Positions 7,978 through 17,638 of a stretch of DNA of 60,601 nt are shown here, piece by piece (within the stretch, counting starts at the first letter, position 1; every line of letters starts with the position of its first letter). This DNA comes from Candidatus Hermodarchaeum yapensis. Lineage in GTDB: Archaea; Asgardarchaeota; Hermodarchaeia; Hermodarchaeales; Hermodarchaeaceae. Below the pieces are notes generated by a model. It made no database searches. It was not told where the DNA came from and worked only from the letters and a program-made list of their open reading frames with translations. The position numbers and the translations under genes were made by a program. Where the stretch lies: NCBI GenBank assembly GCA_016840405.1, contig JAEOSK010000016.1, positions 1-60,601 on the forward strand, written 5' to 3'.

Positions 7978-10290
7978 CTAATCTCGACTTTCCCATGCAG
8001 CCAGGGGAGGGATGGATCGACGACTTCGTCTGAATGCCCAGATCAGTAGTGCTACGAGGATTAGGACAACTACCGCGATCATGGCGGTCAATAGCCACCA
8101 ATCAAGAGTGGGTGGCCACATGGATGGAAGATTGAATCGGTATATTAGTAGAATTGGTGCTACAATCAGGGCAATCAGGTTTACAACTTTAATCATTGGG
8201 TTCAAGGCGGGACCAGCTGTATCTTTCAGTGGGTCGCCAATTGTGTCCCCGCATACTGCTGCCTTGTGTCGTTCTGAACCTTTTCCTGTACCAGCGGAGA
8301 TATCACAGAATTCATCTTCAATGGTTTTCTTCGCATTATCCCATGCCCCGCCTGCCACTGACATGTAGACAGCGAGGAGTAAGCCGGAGGCAATGAGTCC
8401 TGCTAAGAATCCACCCAATGCCTCAATCTGTAAGAGAAAGCCGATTACAATTGGTGTGATTACAGCTAGGACGGTCAAGCTGATGAGTTCTTTTTGTGCG
8501 GCTGCGGTTGTAATTGAAACCACACGATCATAATGTGGTTTCACTGTGCCTTCCATTACGCCAGGAATCTTGAACTGTTCTCGGACTTCTTCTATAATCT
8601 GTGACGAAGCACGACTGACCGCCCGAATCGCTAATGCAGAGAACAACCAAGGCAAAGCAGCTCCGATTAATAATCCTGCTAAGACAACGGGATTGTTGAT
8701 TTGAATTCCAAATTCCAATGGGTTTGGAATCACCCAGTAAGTTGCCATTCGACTCACATCTACGACGAAACTATAGAACAGGGCACTTGCCGCAATCACC
8801 GCAGAAGCAATGGCGATATTCTTCGTAATCGCTTTCATTGTATTCCCAACCGCATCAAGGTCAGCTAATACTTTCCGAGAAGTCTCAGGCATATCTGCTA
8901 ACTCAGCAATCCCCTGTGCGTTATCGGCAATCGGACCATAACTATCCATTGCCACATTATTTCCTGTGTGCGAAAGCATGCCAATGCCGATAAGGGCAAT
9001 TCCGTAAAGGACAAAATTGGGTGCAATGAGGAATGCAAGGATGAAACTGGCGACAATGACGACGGTAATCCAAACAGCAGCCTCATAACCGGTGCTGATA
9101 CCACTGAGAACTATGGTTGCAGGTCCCCCATGAGATTGTTCAACGATTTCTTCGACAGGTCGGTGGCGGTGACTAGTAAAGTAATTTGTGAGGGGATTAA
9201 AGCTCACTGCAAGGAGAACACCAACGCCCACTAGGATGCCAAGGCGAATGTCATGTGTATACACCCAAGCGAAGATGGTGGAAACAATAATCGTGAAGGC
9301 GCTACTGACTTCATAGCTGTAGAACATTGCTTTTTCCGCTTTTTCGGTGCGCCAGACAGCAACCATAAAGGTTCCGATGATGCTGCTGATAACACCAATA
9401 GCACGCACGACAAGGGGGAAGATGACCCAGAAGATATGGCCAGTAATAGCGTAGAGAGCAACACCCAGGATAAGTGTAGAAACAATCGTGACCTCATAGG
9501 ATTCAAAGATGTCTGCAGCCATTCCTGCACAGTCACCGACGTTGTCACCTACAAGATCCGCAATGACGGCTGCATTGCGGGGATCGTCTTCGGGAAGACC
9601 GGCTTCCACTTTTCCAACGAGGTCAGCGCCGACATCAGCAGCTTTAGTGTAAATACCACCACCAATACGCATGAAGAGAGCGAGAAGCGTCCCACCCAAC
9701 CCAAAGCCAAGAAGGGCGTCAGGGGCGCTGATACCGAAAGCGATGAAAATCATAGTGCCTCCGAGGAGGCCAAGACCATCAGTGAGCATACCCGTGAAGG
9801 TTCCGCCATGGTAGGCAATTTTTAGGGCTTCACGATAGCTGCGTCCAGAGGCAGATGCCACGCGGACGTTGGATTCAATGGCAATTCGCATTCCCAGTTG
9901 TCCCACAGCGAGAGAGGAGAGGGCACCCATGACAAATGCGACAGCTCGCCCAGATGCGATAATGAGAGCAGTGTTATAGAATGCTTGAGGAAAGACTTCA
10001 ACGGCTTCCTCCGTTGGAGGGATAATGTATACGGAGAAGAAGAGGATAAAGGTCAGAAGAAGGATGATAGGAATGATTGTGCGAAGTTGCTTACGGAGAT
10101 AGGCATTAGAACCTTCTTTAACTGCATTCCAGACTTCTTGCATTTTTTTGGTGCCCTTATCATGTTTGAGGACATCACGCCGGAGCCACAAAGCGTAAAT
10201 GAAGCTTATAATGGCAGCGGTGATAACGAAATAAATCATGGCCTGCTCGATGGGGGAGAGGCTGAGGAAAGTGGAGAAGAATCCAGTCAT
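7978..10290 (-). CDS. hppA: Membrane-bound proton-translocating pyrophosphatase, K+-independent type
   Basis: About 770 residues and some 16 membrane helices. It couples hydrolysis of pyrophosphate to ion pumping. The substrate-binding motifs DVGADLVGKVE and DDPRNAAVIADLVGDNVGD are intact, as is the C-terminal GDTIGDPLKDTAGPALNP. The potassium-dependence site reads GNTMKAITKN, with Lys where K+-dependent enzymes have Ala. That points to the K+-independent class, which pumps protons in all studied members. ATG 10290 with GGTGAT just upstream is preferred; GTG 10311 would add seven residues. It is a single-gene unit, divergent from the flavin oxidase. In a fermentative or anaerobic archaeon it would recover energy from biosynthetic pyrophosphate. 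Confidence 0.95.
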   Translation of the reverse strand: MTGFFSTFLSLSPIEQAMIYFVITAAIISFIYALWLRRDVLKHDKGTKKMQEVWNAVKEGSNAYLRKQLRTIIPIILLLTFILFFSVYIIPPTEEAVEVFPQAFYNTALIIASGRAVAFVMGALSSLAVGQLGMRIAIESNVRVASASGRSYREALKIAYHGGTFTGMLTDGLGLLGGTMIFIAFGISAPDALLGFGLGGTLLALFMRIGGGIYTKAADVGADLVGKVEAGLPEDDPRNAAVIADLVGDNVGDCAGMAADIFESYEVTIVSTLILGVALYAITGHIFWVIFPLVVRAIGVISSIIGTFMVAVWRTEKAEKAMFYSYEVSSAFTIIVSTIFAWVYTHDIRLGILVGVGVLLAVSFNPLTNYFTSHRHRPVEEIVEQSHGGPATIVLSGISTGYEAAVWITVVIVASFILAFLIAPNFVLYGIALIGIGMLSHTGNNVAMDSYGPIADNAQGIAELADMPETSRKVLADLDAVGNTMKAITKNIAIASAVIAASALFYSFVVDVSRMATYWVIPNPLEFGIQINNPVVLAGLLIGAALPWLFSALAIRAVSRASSQIIEEVREQFKIPGVMEGTVKPHYDRVVSITTAAAQKELISLTVLAVITPIVIGFLLQIEALGGFLAGLIASGLLLAVYMSVAGGAWDNAKKTIEDEFCDISAGTGKGSERHKAAVCGDTIGDPLKDTAGPALNPMIKVVNLIALIVAPILLIYRFNLPSMWPPTLDWWLLTAMIAVVVLILVALLIWAFRRSRRSIPPLAAWESRD

Positions 10291-10442
10291 GTAATCACCG
10301 TTGAAGTTCACGTTTTTTGGGGACTCTTCTTAACGAGTTCTTTTGCCTTATATACTGATTCCGTGTTCAAGAAAGAGGTCTCTGGTATCAATCCTTCGAT
10401 TATACAAACGACTGTAACGCTTATGTACTGGCGCTCATACCT

Positions 10443-11939
10443 TTGACGGCAACAATTCATGTCTTGTTGTCGGAGGCGTCCAATTTGCCTGGTAACATTG
10501 AGAAATTTGTTGAAGAAGCCACGAAAGTAGTCGGTTCTGACCACATCACGACCAATCTTGCGATTCGACACAGCTACATGGCCAGGTCCGTGATGGGCAT
10601 TCGAGCCGGTGTCGCAGAAGCAATTGTTAAACCTGCTAACCGCGATGAAACCCAAGCCATTGTTAATTTATGTAACAAATACAAGATTCCCATTAGCCCG
10701 TATTCTGGGGGATTAAGTGGTGGATACGCCCAGCCCCTCAAACCGGAGGGCATCATCCTTGACATGGTACGGATGGACAACATCATCGAAGTTGATGAAG
10801 ATGCCCGCTATGTCGTCGTAGAACCAGGCGTAACAGCAGGACAAGTATGGACGTATTTCCGAAAACACCACCCCGAATGGGCACCCCCCGTACCAGACGG
10901 CGCACCACCCCGTGCTACGCTAATCGGAGATGCATTAGAACGCGGTTTCAGCTTAGTCACGAGCAAGTATGGGCCGCAAGGCCGGATGATCAATGGACTC
11001 GAAGTTATCCTGCCACGAGGAGACATCATCTATACAGGAAGCTGGGCTTTGAAAGGCTTCAAACCCTACTATCCCTGGGGCCCCGGACCGGATTTCACCG
11101 GACTCTTCCTCGGTGCGCAAGGCACCATGGGCATCATCACGAAAGCCGCCATTCGTATCATCCCTCATCCACCGTACATTGATCTGGTCGCCTATGACTA
11201 TGATACCCCAGAAGACATGCAAAATCACTCCATGGCCGTGCTCAAAAAAGAAGTCGGAGTAATGGTGCAAGGCGGCAACTGGTGGCTCGTCCCCAGCCGC
11301 AAAGATGAACGCGAAGTGCCTAAAACCATCGAAGAATGGCGTGAAAAGAAATACTACATTCCCGAATGGTTGATGAACTACGAACTCTGGGCCCACACCG
11401 AAAAGGAAATGCAAAGCCAGATAGACATCATCGAAGAAGAAGCCAAGAAAATCGTGGACGCCGGGGGGAAAGCGGAACCCATGGAGCTCCACCCCCGTGC
11501 AAAAGCCGTACGGCTCACCAAACCCAACCTCATCGCTGTGCCATACGCTATGCACCGCGCTGGTTTTGTCTTCATCACCTGGTACTGCCCCTGGAAGGAT
11601 TGTGCAGAAATTTCCCGTGTCTCGGTCGAAACCATGGAGAAATTCGACATTCCACCCGTCCAATGGGTAGCCAGTATTGAACAAGGTCGCCAGTGCATCT
11701 CGATGCCCATTATCACCTTCGATAGCCGAACCGAGAAGGGCTATGAGCAGGCCGAAGCCTGGGACAAACACTTCACAAAAATCGCCCATAAGAAAGGTTG
11801 GATGAATTACCGTCCAAACGCATTCATTCACTGGCCAGCCATGCGTCCATTGATGCCAGAGTATGTGAAGATGCTTAAAGAACTCAAAGAAATCTGGGAC
11901 CCGAACGGCATCATGCATCCCGGGCGCCTAGAAGTTTAA
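10443..11939 (+). CDS. FAD-linked oxidase, GlcD/D-lactate dehydrogenase-like
   Basis: A 498-residue flavoprotein of the PCMH/VAO superfamily. The N-terminal FAD-binding domain (about residues 60-240) includes ISPYSGGLSGGYAQP, VVEPGVTAGQVW and the TGLFLGAQGTMGIITKAAI segment. The C-terminal substrate domain ends with the family's closing pattern IWDPNGIMHPGR. Relatives oxidise glycolate, D-lactate or similar 2-hydroxyacids, or act on aromatic alcohols (4-cresol/vanillyl-alcohol group), which the Trp/Tyr-rich middle recalls. The start is TTG 10443. The HdrD/GlpC-like iron-sulfur protein at 13862-15079 is the type of partner such oxidases use, but a convergent gene lies between them. Confidence 0.85.
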   Translation: MTATIHVLLSEASNLPGNIEKFVEEATKVVGSDHITTNLAIRHSYMARSVMGIRAGVAEAIVKPANRDETQAIVNLCNKYKIPISPYSGGLSGGYAQPLKPEGIILDMVRMDNIIEVDEDARYVVVEPGVTAGQVWTYFRKHHPEWAPPVPDGAPPRATLIGDALERGFSLVTSKYGPQGRMINGLEVILPRGDIIYTGSWALKGFKPYYPWGPGPDFTGLFLGAQGTMGIITKAAIRIIPHPPYIDLVAYDYDTPEDMQNHSMAVLKKEVGVMVQGGNWWLVPSRKDEREVPKTIEEWREKKYYIPEWLMNYELWAHTEKEMQSQIDIIEEEAKKIVDAGGKAEPMELHPRAKAVRLTKPNLIAVPYAMHRAGFVFITWYCPWKDCAEISRVSVETMEKFDIPPVQWVASIEQGRQCISMPIITFDSRTEKGYEQAEAWDKHFTKIAHKKGWMNYRPNAFIHWPAMRPLMPEYVKMLKELKEIWDPNGIMHPGRLEV

Positions 11940-11979
11940 GGCGAACGGAACCATTCAGCTTGACCTGCTTTTACATATG

Positions 11980-13362
11980 TTAGTCGTATTTCCGTTTTCG
12001 GTAAAGGAGTATTGCCCCGATGGTTGTAACTAGTCCAATGAAAATCGCTTCGACCGGGAAACCAGGAATGGAAGGTGTTATTATCGGAATTGGAGGAAAA
12101 TCGTCAGGTATGCGTACAACCCACATGTCACCAGCTTGAGCCCCAAAGCTATTTGCCATGCCGATAGTAACGAAATCCCCGTCACTCGTAATTATTCCTG
12201 CCCAGAATTGATCAAAGTAGTTACCACCATAGGTTGAATTCCACAGGGCAGTGCCATTCGCAGCTGTCCGGATAATCCAGCCATCTGAAATGAAAGAAGT
12301 ACGGTAGTTCAGAGAGAAAATGGCAAAGCCCCCGTCGCTACACTCGGCGAACTCAAATGCGGCTTCAATATCAGTGTCCCCATAAGTCTGATTCCAAAGG
12401 TGTTGACCGTTTGCATCAATTCGAACTAAAAGCACATCTAAAGTGCGTTCTGTATTATTTCCTTTTGCTCCAATAAGTGCGAAATCACCATTCTGGCACT
12501 CCACAGCATAGGTCGCTGTATGTTCAGTCCCATAGGTTTGATTCCAGAGGTGGTTGCCATCAGCATCCACCCGAACCACCCAGCAGCCAACATCATTCTT
12601 GAAAGCGTCAGAATCAGCGGCGTAACTAAAATTACCAGTCCATCCCGTCATGAGGAAGCCACCAGTGCTCACTTCGATGACATTGTAACACAGTTCCCCC
12701 CATGTGGGATTTCCATAGGTGTAGTTCCACAGATGATTTCCATCCGCATCAGTACGAATCAACCAACTCTCGATGTATCTGAGGGTCGTATTCTCAGTAA
12801 AGCCCCCGGAGATGAACCCTCCATCGCTACATGCAACTGATTCGACAAAAAAGTCATCATCAGGTCCGCCATAGGTGTAGTTCCACAGATGATTTCCATC
12901 CGCATCAGTACGAATCAACCAACCATCGGCATCTCCACCACTATAGTGGGCAGTATGACTCGAGATGAGAAAGCCGCCATCCGACAAATCTTCCAATCTC
13001 ACGGATTTATGAAAGGGATCCATATGTCCACCAGCAATCATACCTCCACCATAGGTGTGATTCCAGAGATGGGTGCCATTTTCATCACAGCGAACTAGCC
13101 AAACCTCATCTATGCCTACCACTGCGCCATAGCTTGCTGTGCGTCCCGCGACGGCAAACCCGCCATCCGCGGTTTCGACAATCGCTGTCCCTTCTTCGTA
13201 AGCAATTCCACCGAAAATCTGGTTCCAAACATAATTTGTGGATACCATCGGTGCTAGTCGAGCCTGTGCACTTACAGTACCACTTTTACAAACAACTGGT
13301 ATGAAAAGCCAGGCACACAATAAGACAATTAATACAACTTGTGACCACTTGAATCGTGTCAA
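11980..13362 (-). CDS. Secreted, membrane-anchored repeat protein (WxxRxDxxGxxxWNxTYG repeats)
   Basis: About 460 residues. It starts with a signal peptide (TRFKWSQVVLIVLLCAWLF) and ends with a hydrophobic anchor (EAIFIGLVTTIGAILLY) and a basic RKRKYD tail, so it should sit outside the cell on the membrane. In between, about seven copies of a 50-residue unit repeat the pattern GGF-(A/I)-(I/S)-(A/G)-G, then W-x-(V/I)-R-x-D-x-x-G-x-x-x-W-N-x-T-Y-G, suggesting a beta-propeller. TTG 13362 is chosen because GGAGGG lies six bases upstream, the signal peptide then begins at the right place, and the TATA ATTTAAAT is at 13403-13410; an in-frame ATG at 13404 would lie inside the promoter. A surface adhesin or ligand-binding role is inferred. 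Confidence 0.8.
   Translation of the reverse strand: MTRFKWSQVVLIVLLCAWLFIPVVCKSGTVSAQARLAPMVSTNYVWNQIFGGIAYEEGTAIVETADGGFAVAGRTASYGAVVGIDEVWLVRCDENGTHLWNHTYGGGMIAGGHMDPFHKSVRLEDLSDGGFLISSHTAHYSGGDADGWLIRTDADGNHLWNYTYGGPDDDFFVESVACSDGGFISGGFTENTTLRYIESWLIRTDADGNHLWNYTYGNPTWGELCYNVIEVSTGGFLMTGWTGNFSYAADSDAFKNDVGCWVVRVDADGNHLWNQTYGTEHTATYAVECQNGDFALIGAKGNNTERTLDVLLVRIDANGQHLWNQTYGDTDIEAAFEFAECSDGGFAIFSLNYRTSFISDGWIIRTAANGTALWNSTYGGNYFDQFWAGIITSDGDFVTIGMANSFGAQAGDMWVVRIPDDFPPIPIITPSIPGFPVEAIFIGLVTTIGAILLYRKRKYD
12713..12767 (-). repeat. 55-base exact internal repeat, copy A
   Basis: This segment is identical over 55 bases to 12869-12923, at a spacing of 156 bases (52 codons, one protein repeat unit). 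The other repeats of the gene match only at the protein level. Such identity points to a recent duplication or gene conversion. Confidence 0.85.
12869..12923 (-). repeat. 55-base exact internal repeat, copy B
   Basis: Second copy of the exact repeat at 12713-12767. It encodes the W-I-R-T-D-A-D-G-N-H-L-W-N-Y-T-Y-G core of a repeat unit. Confidence 0.85.
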
Positions 13363-13402
13363 AGTGAAACCCTCCACTCGCGCATACTGTGAAGCATATA
13401 CC

Positions 13403-13410
13403 ATTTAAAT
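13403..13410 (-). promoter_or_regulatory. TATA box of the secreted repeat protein gene
   Basis: ATTTAAAT (palindromic) lies 41 bases upstream of the preferred TTG start. Transcription about 25 bases downstream would give a short leader that keeps the GGAGGG ribosome site. Confidence 0.5.
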
Positions 13411-13861
13411 AGCGCAGGTTACAGGGCAGTCCTTCCTTGATAGGAATGGAAGACAACCTGAAACTCATATAAACTCTCAGGGCTAATGCTAACGTACTGG
13501 ATACCTAGGGGACTGTGGGAGATGGCGATAAAACAGTCGATATAGTGGATGCTCTTGCTTGGGATTATTCTAAGTTATGTAGTGACAGGCTATATCGCGA
13601 TTCTCTATTTCTTTAGAACCTTCCAAACCCTTCCAATGGAGCTTTTTGTTCCCGTCCTTGGCCCTTCATAATAGCATTGACAGCAAATATGTTCACAGTA
13701 CACCTAGAAGATAAACTCGATGAAGACCCGTCAATGATACAGGAACCGATCGCTATTGGAATGATATTCTAGATGGGTAAGTATCGGACAACGGCAAAGA
13801 GTAAAAGGCATTAATGCATGTGAAAACAGGTTATTCACCGACTATTCGGAGGATCTCGTAC
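13411..13861. other. Intergenic stretch without a recognised gene
   Basis: About 450 bases between two divergent genes. There is no open frame with a ribosome site and no tRNA-like fold was seen. AT-rich TATA-like sequence occurs at about 13468 (CATATAAACT). The last 20 bases hold GGAGG (about 13848), the ribosome site of the next gene. Confidence 0.5.
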
Positions 13862-15079
13862 ATGACCGAATCTGAAAAAGGAAAAACCGAACTAAAAGAC
13901 TTTGAACTTGAAATTGCTCGTTGTATTCACTGCAAAGCTTGTACGATTGCAGATGCTGCGAATCCAAATGGTGGCTTTGAAGTAGGTTGCCCTGCTTGGA
14001 GTGCTATGGAATGGGAAGCCTATAGTGGCGGTGCAAAATTATGGCTTGCTCGTGCTATCCTCAATGGTAACTATAAGCTTAACACAGACGCAGGTGATCT
14101 CCTTTTCCGCTGTTCGACTTGTGGACAGTGTGAAGAACAATGTGAAAACGAATTACCAACCGTTGATATCATCGAGGCAATACGTGCAGAAGCTGTCAAA
14201 GCAGGGGTGGGTCCGTTAGATAAGCAGATAGGTTATTCTAAAGCGGCTGAAGTGAAGCGGAACCCATATAATGAGGAACACGAGAATCGGACCGACTGGG
14301 TTCCTAAGGAATTGAAACTGAAGGAAAAAGCAGATGTTATTTATTTTGTGGGTTGCACTGCATCTTATCGTCTTCAAGAGCTAGCGGTTTCTACGATGCG
14401 TGTAATGGAGAAGCTTGGAGCCGATGTAACAGTGAAAGAAGATGAATGGTGCTGTTGTTCACCATTAATCCGAGTTGGAAAGTTAGATTTGGTCGAAGAG
14501 TATGTGAAGCATAACGTGGAGCTCTTCCAGAACTCGGGTGCCAAGATCGTTGTCTCATCATGCGCAGGGTGTTTCCGAACAATGAAGCGAGACTGGCCAA
14601 AATATTATGGTCCATTGCCATTTGAAGTCAAACACAGTGTAAACTATATTGCAGAACTGCTTGAAGCAGGTCAAAAGGAACTTAAACCCCTCAAGGGTAT
14701 CAAAGCCACATATCATGATCCTTGCCATTATGGGCGACATGTGGCACATCTGATTAAAAATCGAAAGGAGAAAGCTGAGTGGTTTGAAGTTCCTCGAAAG
14801 ATTCTTCGAAGACTACTTGGTGACAATTTTGTCGAGATGCCCCGTAACAAAGAAAATGCTTGGTGCTGTGGAGCAGGTGGCGGAGCTCGAGCTCAATTCC
14901 CTGATTGGACCCTTGATACTTCAATAGAACGAATTAAGGAAGCTGAAGCAACAGGTGCAACACACTTAGTGAGTGCTTGTCCATTCTGCGAAACTTCACT
15001 GGCGCTAGCCATCGAGAAGAGTGGCTCGAAGCTGAAGATGGTCGATTTGATTCAGTTTGTCGAGGAAGCCCTCGTATAA
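13862..15079 (+). CDS. HdrD/GlpC-like iron-sulfur protein with two CCG domains
   Basis: About 405 residues. The N-terminus has two [4Fe-4S] sites, CIHCKAC with a distant CP and a second CSTCGQCEEQC. Two cysteine-rich CCG domains follow, with CCCSPL plus SSCAGC in the first and WCCGAGGG plus SACPFC in the second. This is the architecture of heterodisulfide reductase HdrD, GlpC, GlcF and LutA subunits, which pass electrons between a flavin partner and a quinone or thiol carrier. The likely partner is the GlcD-like oxidase at 10443-11939. ATG 13862 is preferred to 13814 because GGAGG is nine bases upstream. The electron acceptor cannot be told. Confidence 0.85.
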   Translation: MTESEKGKTELKDFELEIARCIHCKACTIADAANPNGGFEVGCPAWSAMEWEAYSGGAKLWLARAILNGNYKLNTDAGDLLFRCSTCGQCEEQCENELPTVDIIEAIRAEAVKAGVGPLDKQIGYSKAAEVKRNPYNEEHENRTDWVPKELKLKEKADVIYFVGCTASYRLQELAVSTMRVMEKLGADVTVKEDEWCCCSPLIRVGKLDLVEEYVKHNVELFQNSGAKIVVSSCAGCFRTMKRDWPKYYGPLPFEVKHSVNYIAELLEAGQKELKPLKGIKATYHDPCHYGRHVAHLIKNRKEKAEWFEVPRKILRRLLGDNFVEMPRNKENAWCCGAGGGARAQFPDWTLDTSIERIKEAEATGATHLVSACPFCETSLALAIEKSGSKLKMVDLIQFVEEALV

Positions 15080-15203
15080 CCCAGGTAGACTCTATCTTAG
15101 GACTAGCACATTTGCATTGTTCAGTTAGTGCACATGATGGTAGCAGTAATAGGGGGGAAGCAATGTTTAGCTAGTATACAGACAGATCTGAGAGTCGATT
15201 CCT

Positions 15204-16370
15204 GTGGCACGTACATACAAGATTCAAGTGTTGCCTGGTGACGGTATAGGTCCTGAAGTCATTCAGGAAGCTGTCAAGGTTCTCGAAATTGTTTCGGGAG
15301 CAATTCAAAGGTTAGATCTTGCCTTTCACGAGTTTCCTTGTGGAGGGAAATACTATCTTGAAACAGGAGTTGAATGGCCCGGAGAAGCGGAGGTCTTTGC
15401 CCAACAGGAAGCGGACGCGATTCTGTTAGGGGCTGTGGGTTGGGAGATAGCTCCGGGGCAACCGGTTCGCCGTAAGGATGGGCAACTAGCGGGAGCTGAA
15501 GTCGTTCTTGGGCAGCGTCGGGATCTGGAATTGTATGCGAATGTTAGACCAGTGAAACTTTATCCGGGGGTTCCAACCCCATTGGCGGATAAGCAGCCTG
15601 CTGATATTGATTTTGTCATTATCCGTGAAAATACTGAAGGGCTCTATTCGGGAATTGGGAAGCGTTATGGTGAAAACGAGCCTGGAGAATTAGCAATCGA
15701 TGTTCGTCCTATTTCACGGATGGGTGCGGAACGTGTAATTCGGTACGCAGGTCGACTTGCCCAGAAACGGGGGAAGGGTGCTCCAAAAGATGGGAAACAG
15801 CGGTTGACTTGTGTAGACAAAAGCAATGTGCTTCTTGGCGACCAACTGTTCCGCCAAGTCTTTGAAGAAAGTATGCATGACTTTCCGGAGATAGAACCTG
15901 ATTTTGCTTACGTTGATGCGTGGGTGATGTGGTGCGTTCGTCAACCAGAGTACTACAATGTCGTAGTCGCTCCGAATTTGTATGGGGATATAATCTCAGA
16001 TTTAGGAGCAGCAATTCAGGGTGGCATGGGAGTGGCAGCAGGAGGAAACATTGGTGATAATCATGCCATGTTTGAGCCCATTCATGGTTCGGCTCCCCGT
16101 CATGCCGGAAAACGACGAGCGAATCCTACTGCAGCAATTCTTGCAGGAAAAATGCTGTTGGAATGGCTTGGAGAACGACACAATGATCATCAAGCAATGA
16201 ACGCAGCCACGATTATTGAAGAGGCAGTTACAACAGTTCTCAAGGAGGGAAAGGTCCGCACCTACGATTTATGTAAAGGATCCTATTCCAGCCAAAAGCC
16301 CTCAACGACAAAACAGATGGGAACTGCAATTCGAAAGATAATTCAAAAAACGCTGAAAGAGAGGAGTTAA
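15204..16370 (+). CDS. leuB: 3-isopropylmalate dehydrogenase-type decarboxylating dehydrogenase
   Basis: A 388-residue enzyme of the isocitrate/isopropylmalate dehydrogenase family. Seen motifs are LPGDGIGPEV at the start, RRDLELYANVRPVKLYPG (substrate arginines), ENTEGLYSG, DKSNVLLGDQLFRQVF and the metal/NAD region NLYGDIISDLGAAIQGG with FEPIHGSAPRHAGK. It is followed after one base by leuC-type and then leuD-type isomerase subunits, so it most likely acts in leucine synthesis. Homoisocitrate or methylmalate dehydrogenase roles (lysine or isoleucine routes) are not excluded, since this family is promiscuous in archaea. The start is GTG 15204. No leuA-type synthase is in the window. Confidence 0.85.
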   Translation: MARTYKIQVLPGDGIGPEVIQEAVKVLEIVSGAIQRLDLAFHEFPCGGKYYLETGVEWPGEAEVFAQQEADAILLGAVGWEIAPGQPVRRKDGQLAGAEVVLGQRRDLELYANVRPVKLYPGVPTPLADKQPADIDFVIIRENTEGLYSGIGKRYGENEPGELAIDVRPISRMGAERVIRYAGRLAQKRGKGAPKDGKQRLTCVDKSNVLLGDQLFRQVFEESMHDFPEIEPDFAYVDAWVMWCVRQPEYYNVVVAPNLYGDIISDLGAAIQGGMGVAAGGNIGDNHAMFEPIHGSAPRHAGKRRANPTAAILAGKMLLEWLGERHNDHQAMNAATIIEEAVTTVLKEGKVRTYDLCKGSYSSQKPSTTKQMGTAIRKIIQKTLKERS

Positions 16371-16371
16371 C

Positions 16372-17625
16372 ATGACTCAGCAGACAATGGCAGAAAAAAT
16401 CCTGACAACTCATTCTGATCAGAAAGCAGTTGCGCCAGGTGAAATTGTCGAAGCCTTCGTGGATGTGGCCATGAGCCACGAAATGATGGGTACTCGAGTC
16501 ATTCCTCACCTTGAGGAAGCAGGGGTTACTAAGGTTTGGGATCCAAGTCGGGTAGTAATGATTTTAGATCATTGGGTTCCAGCGCCTACAGTAGAGGCTG
16601 CGACCATTCACCAACGAGTACGTAACTTTGTACGAGATTTTCAGATTCAACACTTCTACGATGTGGGAAGTGGCGTTTGTCACCAGATACTTGTGGAAGA
16701 AGGTCATGTACGTCCAGGAGAGCTGTTGGTGGGGACTGATTCCCATACGACAACTGGAGGGGCATTCGGTGCACTTACAACAGGTATTGGGGCCACTGAT
16801 ATGGCCATTGTCTTAGGTACAGGTCGGTTGTGGTTCCGAGTCCCTGATACAATCAAAATTACGATTACCGGGAAATTACCTGCCAAAGTGATGGGAAAGG
16901 ACATCATTCTCAACATTCTTTACCGGCTTGGTGTGGAAGGAGCATCTTTCCAAGCCATCGAATACCATGGGGATACCCTTAAGCAATTGAGTTTGGATGC
17001 TTGGATGACCCTTACCAATATGGCTGTTGAAGTTGGGGCGATGGCAGCTCTCATTCCACCAGATAAACGGGTTCTCGATTATGTTAAACAACAGACACCA
17101 CAATCCTTCACCCCAGTTTACCCAGACGAAAAAGCAACTTATCATCAAACCCATGAACTTGATGTATCGAAACTTGTACCACAGGTGGCAAAACCGTCTC
17201 TCCCAAGTAATGCCGTCCCTGTGACTGAAGTTGAGGGGATTCACATTGATCAAGCACTATTAGGTTCATGCACAAATGGTCGATTAGAAGATCTGCGTGT
17301 GGCGGCTCAAATTGTAAAAGACAAACAGATTGCAAAGGATGTTCGGTTTATCGTCAATCCTGCTAGTCGACGAATTTACTTAACGGCTCTCGAGGAAGGG
17401 ACAATTGGTACCCTTGTAAAAGCAGGAGCCACTATTGGTCCAGCAACTTGTGGCGCATGTTTTGGAGGCCATTGTGGACTTCTTGCTTCTGGAGAAATCT
17501 GTATTAGCACATCAAACCGCAATTTCCCAGGTAGAATGGGAAGTGCGGATTCACACATCTATCTTGCTTCACCAGCAACGGTTGCTGCCAGCGCAATTGC
17601 AGGAAAGATTACTGATCCTCGATGA
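16372..17625 (+). CDS. leuC: 3-isopropylmalate dehydratase large subunit
   Basis: A 417-residue aconitase-family subunit carrying the [4Fe-4S] cluster that isomerises 2- to 3-isopropylmalate. Cluster cysteines are in LGSCTNGRLEDL and GPATCGACFGGHCG. The substrate loop GTDSHTTTGGAFGAL and the arginine-containing NRNFPGRMGS are present. The short length, with the swivel domain as a separate gene, is the archaeal two-subunit type. It starts one base after leuB with GAGGAG as ribosome site, and leuD follows after 13 bases. It needs the 17639-18160 product for activity. Confidence 0.92.
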   Translation: MTQQTMAEKILTTHSDQKAVAPGEIVEAFVDVAMSHEMMGTRVIPHLEEAGVTKVWDPSRVVMILDHWVPAPTVEAATIHQRVRNFVRDFQIQHFYDVGSGVCHQILVEEGHVRPGELLVGTDSHTTTGGAFGALTTGIGATDMAIVLGTGRLWFRVPDTIKITITGKLPAKVMGKDIILNILYRLGVEGASFQAIEYHGDTLKQLSLDAWMTLTNMAVEVGAMAALIPPDKRVLDYVKQQTPQSFTPVYPDEKATYHQTHELDVSKLVPQVAKPSLPSNAVPVTEVEGIHIDQALLGSCTNGRLEDLRVAAQIVKDKQIAKDVRFIVNPASRRIYLTALEEGTIGTLVKAGATIGPATCGACFGGHCGLLASGEICISTSNRNFPGRMGSADSHIYLASPATVAASAIAGKITDPR

Positions 17626-17638
17626 GGTTGAGAACCCT

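Noticed and set aside
10953..11918. Minus-strand 321-codon open frame opposite the FAD oxidase
   Set aside because: Composition (His, Phe and Gly-rich) is typical of an antisense shadow of a conserved gene; no start signal.
12500..13130. Possible CRISPR-like direct repeats in the 12.5-13.1 kb region
   Set aside because: The repeats are in frame, one protein unit apart, and encode the repeats of the secreted protein.
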